DNA of 9,198 bases from Campylobacterales bacterium (lineage in GTDB: Bacteria > Campylobacterota > Campylobacteria > Campylobacterales > SZUA-545): NCBI GenBank assembly GCA_025800305.1, contig JAOXRY010000051.1, forward strand, positions 1 through 9,198, given 5' to 3'. The translations under genes and the position numbers were made by a program. This document shows, one piece after another, positions 1 to 4,823 of this stretch (positions within the stretch are counted from its first letter, which is position 1; each line of letters begins with the position of its first letter). Under the pieces are notes generated by a model. That model had not been told where the DNA came from, did not search any database, and saw nothing but the letters and a program-made list of their open reading frames with translations.

Positions 1-633
1 ATCACAGATCCAAATAAAGAAAATTTGCTAACTTATTTTAAAGATACAAAGGTAGAGTTTTTACCAAACAGTGCTGGTTGTGTAACTGCAGAAGAAGCAA
101 TTACAACTTTTAGGCTAGTAAAAGAAGCTACAGGAATTGATTTCATTAAATTAGAGGTGATTGGTGATACTGCAAAAACTCTTTACCCAGATGTAATGGA
201 GACTTTAAAAGCTTGTGAAGTTCTTGCAAAAGAGGGTTTCACTGTTTTAGCATATACAAATGACGATCCAATTATGGCAAAAAGAATGGAAGAAGCTGGA
301 GCTGCTGCTGTTATGCCTCTTGCTGCTCCTATTGGAAGTGGTCTTGGGATTCAAAACCCCTATAACGTTGTATTTGTGAAAGAGGCTGTAAAGGTTCCTG
401 TTGTTGTAGACGCTGGAATTGGTTGTGCCAGTGATAGTGCTAGAGCAATGGAGCTTGGTGCAGATGCTGTTTTAACAAACACAGCAATTGCTCAGGCAAA
501 AAACCCGATGATGATGGCAGAGGCGATGAAGCACGCTGTTATTGCTGGAAGAATGAGTTATTTAGCTGGAAGAATTCCTAAGAAGCCTTACGCAACAGCT
601 AGTTCACCAACTGAAGGTATGATGCAGTTCTAA
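1..633 (+). CDS. thiG: Thiazole synthase ThiG, 5'-truncated by window edge
   Basis: ThiG forms the thiazole phosphate ring of thiamine in the cytoplasm from 1-deoxyxylulose-5-phosphate, dehydroglycine and the sulfur carried as ThiS thiocarboxylate. The reading frame is open from base 1 (first full codon at 1-3), and about 210 residues are present. The family is usually near 255-265 residues, so roughly 50 N-terminal residues lie upstream. Visible family marks are the LPNSAGCVTAEEA segment (family form PNTAGCRTAEEA); the IKLEV strand, whose lysine at 148-150 is the expected Schiff-base residue for the sugar substrate; the PLAAPIGSG loop from 316; and the VDAGIG phosphate-binding region around 409-423, followed by a GADAVLTNTAIA strand. 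The TTG at 25 is an internal leucine codon, not a start. The next gene begins 13 bases after the stop, so co-transcription is likely. No frame damage is seen. Confidence 0.96.
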   Translation: MTDPNKENLLTYFKDTKVEFLPNSAGCVTAEEAITTFRLVKEATGIDFIKLEVIGDTAKTLYPDVMETLKACEVLAKEGFTVLAYTNDDPIMAKRMEEAGAAAVMPLAAPIGSGLGIQNPYNVVFVKEAVKVPVVVDAGIGCASDSARAMELGADAVLTNTAIAQAKNPMMMAEAMKHAVIAGRMSYLAGRIPKKPYATASSPTEGMMQF

Positions 634-646
634 GGTAAGAATTTTA

Positions 647-1582
647 ATGTATCAAGATTTTTATAACCGAATCAAAGAAGCTAAATTTGTAGCAGTTGTA
701 ACCCACACAAGACCAGATGGAGACACTGTAGGTTCATCCTTAGGACTTCATCACGCTTTAGAGTTCAACGGAGTTAAGTCTGTAGTAGTTTGTGGAGATG
801 ATATTGGAAGAAAGTTACATTTTCTTCCCGGTTTTAAAAATATAAAAAAAGAGATTCCAAAAAGTTGTGATTTGGTTATTTCTGTTGATACAGCTATAAA
901 GAAACGTGTAAGTACCGATACAAGAGACTTGGAAATTTTAGTTATTGACCATCACATTAGTAATCCAGGATTTGGATCTTTAAATATTATTGAACCTGAG
1001 TATACAAGTACAGGGGAAGTTGTTTATAAGTTTTTAAAAAAGTGTGATTTAAAAATTAACAAGCCAAGTGCAAAAGCACTTCATACAGCAATTGTTTCAG
1101 ACAGTAGATCTTTCTCTACACCAAGGGTAAATGCTGAGACATTTGAAGCTACTGCAGATCTGATTAGATGTGGTGCTGATAATGTGGAGACAATGGAAAA
1201 TCTTTACCTTTCAAAAGGGCTTAGTGAGATGAGACTTTTTGGAGAAGTTTTACGAGAGTTTGAGGTGGTGTGTAACGGAGAGGTCACACTGTGTGTTGTT
1301 ACAAAAGAGATTCTAGAAAGATGTGGAGCTGAATATAGTGACACAGAAGATATCGCAGATTTTTTACTAGGAAATGTAACAGCAAAAGCAACGTGTTTAT
1401 TGATAGAGAGAAAAAATGGAGGAACAAAGGGTTCTTTAAGAAGTAAAGGACCTTTTGATGTAAATCAGATTGCTGGAAAACTTGGTGGTGGTGGTCATAA
1501 AAATGCTGCTGGTTTTGAAAGTGAAGTTTCTCCAAATGAATATAAGAAGAAAGTGATTGAGGTTTTAACAAGCGGTGTATAA
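647..1582 (+). CDS. nrnA: DHH/DHHA1 phosphoesterase, NrnA-like (oligoribonuclease / pAp phosphatase type)
   Basis: This 311-residue cytoplasmic protein has the full layout of the NrnA branch of the DHH superfamily. Members degrade 2-5 nt RNAs and/or dephosphorylate 3'-phosphoadenosine 5'-phosphate, and some cleave cyclic-dinucleotide products. The N-terminal DHH domain shows THTRPDGDTVGS (residues 19-30, metal-binding D24 and D26), SVDTA (D81), the signature DHH at 101-103 and SDSR (D152). The C-terminal DHHA1 domain carries the substrate-binding GGGGHKNAAG at 280-289. All metal ligands look intact. The ATG at 647 follows AAGG at 632-635, which fits a ribosome binding site. Its last 8 bases overlap the GTG start of lpxC, suggesting translational coupling. 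The family is clear; the choice between nanoRNase and pAp phosphatase cannot be made from sequence, so the symbol is by family only. Confidence 0.88.
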   Translation: MYQDFYNRIKEAKFVAVVTHTRPDGDTVGSSLGLHHALEFNGVKSVVVCGDDIGRKLHFLPGFKNIKKEIPKSCDLVISVDTAIKKRVSTDTRDLEILVIDHHISNPGFGSLNIIEPEYTSTGEVVYKFLKKCDLKINKPSAKALHTAIVSDSRSFSTPRVNAETFEATADLIRCGADNVETMENLYLSKGLSEMRLFGEVLREFEVVCNGEVTLCVVTKEILERCGAEYSDTEDIADFLLGNVTAKATCLLIERKNGGTKGSLRSKGPFDVNQIAGKLGGGGHKNAAGFESEVSPNEYKKKVIEVLTSGV

Positions 1583-2423
1583 ACAAACAATTGGCAAAGC
1601 TATTGATATTGTAGGAATTGGACTTCATAGTGGCATTCCAGTAAATATGAAGCTTATTCCTGCAAAAAGTGAAACTCAAGGGGTTGTTTTTATTCGTACA
1701 GATAAAAATATAAAAATTCCTGTAAACTTTGAAAATGTTGTTGATACAAAACTTGCAACAGTAGTAGGAAGAGAAGGTGCCATTGTTTCAACAATCGAAC
1801 ATCTTCTTTCTGCATTAACAGCTTTTGGAATTGACAATATAACTATAGAAATAGATAATGATGAAGTGCCTATTATGGATGGTTCTAGTGCTCCTTTTTG
1901 TATGGTTTTAGAAGAAGCTGGAATTGTTGAGCAAAAGAGTAAAAAAGAGATTTTAGTTGTAAAACAGACTGTAGAGATTGAGGATAATGGAAGATTTGTA
2001 AGGGTCTCTCCTTCTGATGAAAATATCTTTGATTTTGAAATTAAGTTTGACCACCCTGCAATTAAAAGACAAAAATATAGCTTTAAATACTCAGTAGAAA
2101 ATTATATTGATGAGATTTCACGGGCGAGGACTTTTGGTTTTACAAGGGAACTGAATTATCTAAAATCTATCGGAAAAGGAAAAGGTGCAGATCTAAATAA
2201 TGTTATCGGACTGGATGACAAAAGAGTTTTAAATAGCGAAGGCTTAAGATTTAAAGATGAGTTTGTCCGCCATAAGATTTTAGATGCTATTGGTGATATG
2301 TCCTTTATTCAAAAAGCTTTTTTAGGAAGATATGAATCTTTTGCAGGAAGCCATCATCTAAACCACCTTCTTACAAAAAAACTTCTAGCAGATCCAAAAA
2401 ATTACGAAATACTTCAAGCATAA
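1575..2423 (+). CDS. lpxC: UDP-3-O-acyl-N-acetylglucosamine deacetylase LpxC
   Basis: LpxC is the zinc-dependent deacetylase of the committed step of lipid A synthesis, acting in the cytoplasm. The 282 residues are slightly fewer than E. coli LpxC (305). The start region VGIGLHSG matches the family N-terminus. Zinc ligands appear as STIEHLL (E75, H76), VRHKILDAIGD (H233, D237), and the catalytic histidine falls in the GSHHLNH segment (H260). The start is GTG at 1575, because the next residues already match the family N-terminus (KQTIGKAI, like KQRTLKRI of E. coli). It overlaps the preceding stop by 8 bases; a weak GAGG at 1559-1562 may serve as ribosome binding site. The presence of lpxC shows a Gram-negative outer membrane with lipid A. 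It is followed by a probable intrinsic terminator, so it likely ends the thiG-nrnA-lpxC unit. Confidence 0.96.
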   Translation: MYKQTIGKAIDIVGIGLHSGIPVNMKLIPAKSETQGVVFIRTDKNIKIPVNFENVVDTKLATVVGREGAIVSTIEHLLSALTAFGIDNITIEIDNDEVPIMDGSSAPFCMVLEEAGIVEQKSKKEILVVKQTVEIEDNGRFVRVSPSDENIFDFEIKFDHPAIKRQKYSFKYSVENYIDEISRARTFGFTRELNYLKSIGKGKGADLNNVIGLDDKRVLNSEGLRFKDEFVRHKILDAIGDMSFIQKAFLGRYESFAGSHHLNHLLTKKLLADPKNYEILQA

Positions 2424-2430
2424 AGTTAAT

Positions 2431-2451
2431 CCAATGGGACTAGTTCCATGG
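2431..2451 (+). other. Imperfect palindrome / hairpin upstream of the terminator
   Basis: ATGGGA (2434-2439) pairs with TTCCAT (2444-2449), with one G-U pair, around the tetraloop CTAG. CC (2431-2432) can extend the stem onto GG (2450-2451) if A2433 bulges. The block 2431-2468 is about half G+C in a strongly AT-rich neighbourhood. It could be part of the lpxC 3' end, a dispersed palindromic repeat or a small structured RNA; the sequence alone does not decide. Confidence 0.45.
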
Positions 2452-2453
2452 GT

Positions 2454-2476
2454 ACTCCGTCTAGGAGTTCTTTTTT
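2454..2476 (+). terminator. Probable intrinsic terminator after lpxC
   Basis: ACTCC (2454-2458) pairs with GGAGT (2464-2468) around the loop GTCTA, and TTC plus six T (2471-2476) follows. The stem is short (5 bp) but stands just after the lpxC stop and before a new promoter, where a terminator is expected. A second hairpin lies directly upstream (2431-2451) and may help. The T-run can instead be the loop of AGTTC/GAACT (2466-2470 with 2477-2481), which would compete with the terminator stem. Confidence 0.6.
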
Positions 2477-2552
2477 GAACTTACTTCAAAGAAGATATAA
2501 AAATAGTCGGGAAAAATTATGAAATTTTAGAGGCATAACTTAAAAAATTCGA

Positions 2553-2558
2553 TATAAT
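2553..2558 (+). promoter_or_regulatory. Promoter -10 box (TATAAT) for hpf
   Basis: A perfect TATAAT is preceded by the AT-rich stretch TAAAAAATTCGA and no convincing -35, as is usual for housekeeping sigma promoters in Campylobacterota. Transcription would begin near 2563-2567, giving an unusually long leader of about 90 nt before hpf. The placement after a terminator and before a gene supports it. Confidence 0.65.
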
Positions 2559-2564
2559 TAATAC

Positions 2565-2656
2565 ACATAGGTGATAAATTTGCCTAAATTAATAAAACAA
2601 GGCTGAAAGAGATCCTTGTGAACCTGTTTTCAGTTTTTGTTGAAAAAGGATAAGTT
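2565..2656 (+). promoter_or_regulatory. Structured 5' leader of hpf with hidden Shine-Dalgarno
   Basis: The Shine-Dalgarno AAGGA (2646-2650) sits 6 bases before the ATG at 2657. It can be buried in a hairpin: 2623-2632 pairs with 2641-2649 (nine pairs, G2626 bulged, 8-nt U-rich loop). A competing helix pairs CTGAAA (2603-2608) with TTTCAG (2628-2633), extendable with G-U pairs to 2599-2608 with 2628-2637, and would free the ribosome binding site. A third stem pairs ACAAGG (2597-2602) with CCTTGT (2614-2619). This layout suggests translational control by an RNA switch or temperature-sensitive fold. The pairings are read directly; the regulation is inferred, and no known riboswitch class fits. 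Confidence 0.45.
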
Positions 2657-3193
2657 ATGAACGTAAGTATTGTTAGTAAAAAGGTTGAGCTAACTGAAGA
2701 TATGAGAGCCCATGTTGAGGCAGTAATAGAACAGTTGGAGAAATATAGCCTTGATATAGTTGCTGTAAAAACGGTAATTAGAGCAGGTAAAAACCATAAC
2801 AAACCTATTATTCATGTAGAGTTTACAATCCAATTAGCCCACAGAGATACTATTGTAATCAAACAAATTGATAAAGATTTTCATGCAGCTTGTGACATTG
2901 CTGTAGAAAGAGCAAAAAAAGTATTAAGAAGATATCACGATAGAATTAAAGATAAGATCCATAGTGGTTCTGATGAACATAAAGCTGAGGCAGATGTTCC
3001 AGAAGTTTATTCTGATGTTGAAGAGGATAACAATATTGTTCCAATGGATCTTGAAATTCATAAGCCAATGGATCCAGAAGAAGCTTTGGAATATTTCAAA
3101 GGTCATAATTTAATGTTTATGGTATTTAATGATCACGACGATAAAAGAAGAGTTTTATATAGAAGAAAAGACGGTAGATTTGGTCTTTATTAA
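2657..3193 (+). CDS. hpf: Long-form ribosome hibernation promoting factor HPF
   Basis: HPF binds the 30S decoding region in stressed or stationary cells; the long form brings two ribosomes together as inactive 100S dimers. The 178 residues contain an N-terminal S30AE (YfiA-like) domain at about 1-100, starting MNVSIVSKKVELTEDM and including the basic helix ERAKKVLRRYHDRIKDK. A charged linker follows at about 101-135, then the C-terminal dimerisation domain, recognised by KPMDPEEALEYF (136-147) and the closing YRRKDGRFGLY (168-178). Having both domains makes it the long form, not the short gammaproteobacterial HPF/YfiA. The ATG at 2657 has a good Shine-Dalgarno, AAGGA at 2646-2650. It appears to have its own promoter and leader, separate from lpxC, consistent with growth-phase control of its own. 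Confidence 0.94.
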   Translation: MNVSIVSKKVELTEDMRAHVEAVIEQLEKYSLDIVAVKTVIRAGKNHNKPIIHVEFTIQLAHRDTIVIKQIDKDFHAACDIAVERAKKVLRRYHDRIKDKIHSGSDEHKAEADVPEVYSDVEEDNNIVPMDLEIHKPMDPEEALEYFKGHNLMFMVFNDHDDKRRVLYRRKDGRFGLY

Positions 3194-3215
3194 GATTTCT
3201 TAAAAATGGAATCTT
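3192..3215 (+). other. Inverted repeat after hpf
   Basis: AAGATTTC (3192-3199) pairs with GGAATCTT (3208-3215), including one G-U pair, around an 8-nt A-rich loop; it begins on the hpf stop codon. No T-run follows, so it is not a convincing intrinsic terminator. It may protect the hpf mRNA 3' end or weakly attenuate read-through. Confidence 0.35.
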
Positions 3216-3216
3216 C

Positions 3217-3225
3217 TGCTATAAT
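3217..3225 (+). promoter_or_regulatory. Extended -10 promoter (TGCTATAAT) before tsaB
   Basis: TG-N-TATAAT is a perfect extended -10 in the 40-base gap between hpf and the tsaB-like gene. The transcription start would fall near 3231-3233, almost on the ATG at 3234, so the transcript would be leaderless or nearly so. Upstream there is no clear -35. Confidence 0.5.
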
Positions 3226-3233
3226 GTCGGTGA

Positions 3234-3689
3234 ATGAAAGTCGACGTTATAGCTATTACAATATCATCACCACTACAAATCGGAATTTACGAAGATAAAA
3301 AGTTAATCAAGTCCATTATAAATGATGGTAAAACAAGTGATGTGTTAGCTCCTGTATTTGAAAAAATCTTAGAAGAATATAGTGTTGATAAGATCTTTTA
3401 TACAAAAGGTCCAGGAAGTTTTATGGCTATAAAATTAGGGTATGTTTTTTTACAAACACTTTGTATGACAAAAGATATTAAATTATTTGCCAGTGACGCT
3501 TTTTTATTTAACAATAACTCTCCTATTAAAGGGATAGGAAAGACTTGTTTCGTAAAAAAAGAAGATGGGGAAATAGTAATTGAAAAAACAGAAAGCTTTG
3601 AAAATACAAGTTTTGTACTGTCAGAGGTTTTAGATTATGAAAAATTTAGTGAAGAAGTTGAACCGCTCTATGTAGCGGCAGCTGTTTAG
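3234..3689 (+). CDS. tsaB: Short TsaB-like protein (tRNA t6A biosynthesis)
   Basis: TsaB is the inactive ASKHA-fold partner of TsaD in the complex that makes threonylcarbamoyladenosine at A37 of ANN-decoding tRNAs. This 151-residue protein keeps the N-terminal strand pair (VIAITISSPLQIGIYEDKKL), the family signature TKGPGSFMAIKLGYVFLQTL at 58-77 (family form GPGSFTGLRIG) and a C-terminal PLYVA end resembling the PLYLR tail. It is much shorter than E. coli or Bacillus TsaB (about 230 residues): most of the second lobe is missing, but the frame is clean and the ending is family-like, so this looks like a compact lineage form and not a pseudogene. The ATG at 3234 has only a weak GGTGA at 3229-3233. 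The neighbourhood lpxC-tsaB-thrB recurs in Campylobacter, as I recall. Confidence 0.78.
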   Translation: MKVDVIAITISSPLQIGIYEDKKLIKSIINDGKTSDVLAPVFEKILEEYSVDKIFYTKGPGSFMAIKLGYVFLQTLCMTKDIKLFASDAFLFNNNSPIKGIGKTCFVKKEDGEIVIEKTESFENTSFVLSEVLDYEKFSEEVEPLYVAAAV

Positions 3690-3690
3690 T

Positions 3691-3698
3691 AAGGTGAG
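3691..3698 (+). promoter_or_regulatory. Ribosome binding site fixing the TTG start of thrB
   Basis: AAGGTGAG ends 3 bases before the TTG at 3702. The frame has a stop at 3690-3692 and no ATG or GTG between it and the conserved PATSANLG motif, so TTG at 3702 is the only workable start. Confidence 0.7.
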
Positions 3699-3701
3699 AA
3701 A

Positions 3702-4580
3702 TTGGTAGTAGAAGTCCCTGCAACAAGTGCAAATTTAGGTGCTGGATTTGATTGTTTAGGTTTGGCAATAGATTTTAAAAATCAAACAGAAGTAAAAAAA
3801 TCAAGATTTGCAAGTGTTTCTGTAAAAGGAGAGGGAGCTGAGTTTTTAAAGACAAAGTCCAATAATATTTTCTTAGATATTTTCAATGATAAATTCAAAG
3901 CTTTAACAGATGAGAAGCAAGATTTTAGATTTGTGTTTAATAATCACATTCCTATTTCTAGAGGTTTAGGAAGTTCTTCTGCTGTTATTATTGCAGCAAT
4001 CGCTGCAGCATATAAAGCTGCTGGAAAAGGGATAAATAAAGAGAAGATCTTAAATGATGCTTTGGTTTATGAATCTCATCCAGATAATATTGCTCCAGCT
4101 GTTCATGGTGGATTTTGTACGGCTGTTGTGGAAAATAAAAAAGTGAGAGTTATTAAAACAGATATTAGTGATGATGTGAAAGCAGTTGTTGTTATTCCTG
4201 ATAAACCGATGTCAACCAAAAAAGCAAGAACAACACTTCCAACACAAGTTTCTCATAAAGATGCTTCTTTTAATATTGGAAGAAGCTCACTTTTTACAGC
4301 GGCTATGATTAGTAAAAACTATGAGTTATTAAGAGTATCAAGTCAAGATAAACTTCACCAGTCCAACAGGATGAAAAATTTATCTGTTCTTTTTGAAGTA
4401 CAAGAATTAGGTCTTAAAAATGGAGCTTTGATGAGTACACTTTCAGGAAGTGGATCAACATTTTTTAACATGACCTATAAAGATGACGCTTTGGTTTTAA
4501 GAGATAAATATAGAAAAAAATATCCAAATTTTAGGGTTGAAGTATTTGATTTTGATAATGACGGCGTGGTAGCCAAATAG
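3702..4580 (+). CDS. thrB: Homoserine kinase ThrB
   Basis: ThrB is a GHMP-family kinase that phosphorylates L-homoserine with ATP, the step before threonine synthase, in the cytoplasm. The 292 residues (E. coli 310) show all three GHMP motifs: PATSANLGAGFDCLG at 6-20, the ATP-binding RGLGSSSA at 87-94, and the C-terminal LSGSGSTFF at 247-255. The homoserine kinase-specific ESHPDNIAPA is at 124-133. It starts at TTG, 12 bases after the tsaB stop, with a strong AAGGTGAG before it. It is co-directional and closely spaced with tsaB and ylxR; no other threonine gene is in the window, so its place is an operon habit and not a pathway cluster. Confidence 0.96.
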   Translation: MVVEVPATSANLGAGFDCLGLAIDFKNQTEVKKSRFASVSVKGEGAEFLKTKSNNIFLDIFNDKFKALTDEKQDFRFVFNNHIPISRGLGSSSAVIIAAIAAAYKAAGKGINKEKILNDALVYESHPDNIAPAVHGGFCTAVVENKKVRVIKTDISDDVKAVVVIPDKPMSTKKARTTLPTQVSHKDASFNIGRSSLFTAAMISKNYELLRVSSQDKLHQSNRMKNLSVLFEVQELGLKNGALMSTLSGSGSTFFNMTYKDDALVLRDKYRKKYPNFRVEVFDFDNDGVVAK

Positions 4581-4588
4581 TTTTTCTG

Positions 4589-4594
4589 TATAAT
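4589..4594 (+). promoter_or_regulatory. Possible -10 box (TATAAT) at the start of ylxR-infB
   Basis: TTTTTCTG immediately followed by TATAAT resembles the T-run plus TG plus -10 pattern of Campylobacterota promoters. The box overlaps the annotated ATG of ylxR (4593). If used, transcription would start near 4601 and the ylxR start would have to be the ATG at 4611. It would drive the translation genes independently of thrB. Confidence 0.4.
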
Positions 4595-4823
4595 GGCGGA
4601 GATTATTAGAATGTGTATTGGTTGTCGTGGAAGATTTAACCAAAAGTTATTAAACAGATTTAAATGTGAAAAATCAAAAGTTATTAGTTATAATGGCTTT
4701 GGACGAAGTTTTTATATCTGTGAAAAGTGCATAAAAGATAAAAATATAGACAAAAAAATTTTTAGAGTTTGTAAAAATAATAAAATAGACGTAACTACAT
4801 TAAGGGAGATTGTTAATATATGA
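4593..4823 (+). CDS. ylxR: YlxR family RNA-binding protein (DUF448; RnpM type)
   Basis: This is a 76-residue basic protein of the YlxR family, which is almost always found beside infB. In Bacillus a family member binds RNase P RNA and modulates it; that role is not shown here. Visible are the N-terminal RMCIGCRGRF (residues 6-15, cysteines 8 and 11), the GFGRSFYICEKC segment (35-46; family GRGAYLC), and a lysine-rich C-terminus. Two starts are possible. ATG 4593 keeps the conserved arginine before CIGCR but lacks a Shine-Dalgarno. ATG 4611 has GGAG at 4598-4601 nine bases upstream but begins directly at MCIGCR. I keep 4593 on family alignment. The stop overlaps the infB start as ATGA (4820-4823), so the two are translationally coupled. 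Confidence 0.85.
   Translation: MAEIIRMCIGCRGRFNQKLLNRFKCEKSKVISYNGFGRSFYICEKCIKDKNIDKKIFRVCKNNKIDVTTLREIVNI

Larger units (their letters stand above)
2424..2656. other. Intergenic region lpxC-hpf (233 bases)
   Basis: This is the only sizeable non-coding stretch. In order it holds a GC-rich double hairpin with terminator (2431-2476), an AT-rich spacer with CTTC-AAA-GAAG (2484-2493) and no other evident signal, the TATAAT at 2553-2558, and the folded hpf leader. A 14-codon ORF (2434-2478) exists over the hairpins but has no ribosome binding site. No tRNA, known sRNA or riboswitch is recognised. Confidence 0.7.

Noticed and set aside
1484..1496. GGTGGTGGTGGT-type triplet repeat in nrnA
   Set aside because: It encodes the conserved glycine run of the DHHA1 GGGGH motif, so it is explained by protein function.
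1299..1679. 126-residue minus-strand ORF over nrnA/lpxC
   Set aside because: It lies antisense to two well-supported genes; its Leu/His-rich composition is what reversed AT-rich coding sequence gives, and it has no family resemblance or ribosome binding site.
2603..2638. Intrinsic terminator in the hpf leader (CTGAAA...TTTCAG then TTTTT)
   Set aside because: The stem is AU-rich with a 19-base loop, so weak as a terminator; I treat it as an alternative fold that frees the ribosome binding site, though attenuation is not excluded.
2582..2656. TPP riboswitch (GGCTGAAAGAGA...GAACCTG...GGATAA resembles thi-box pieces, with thiG in the window)
   Set aside because: CTGAGA is not intact, the pyrophosphate-sensor arm (GGATAATGCC and the GCG-AGGG return strand) is absent, GGATAA here is the Shine-Dalgarno region, and the downstream gene is hpf, not a thiamine gene. 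A covariance-model search with the TPP family would settle it.
3445..3451. T7 homopolymer in tsaB as a phase-variation tract
   Set aside because: Runs of this length are frequent in this AT-rich sequence, the gene is expected to be essential, and the frame is intact.
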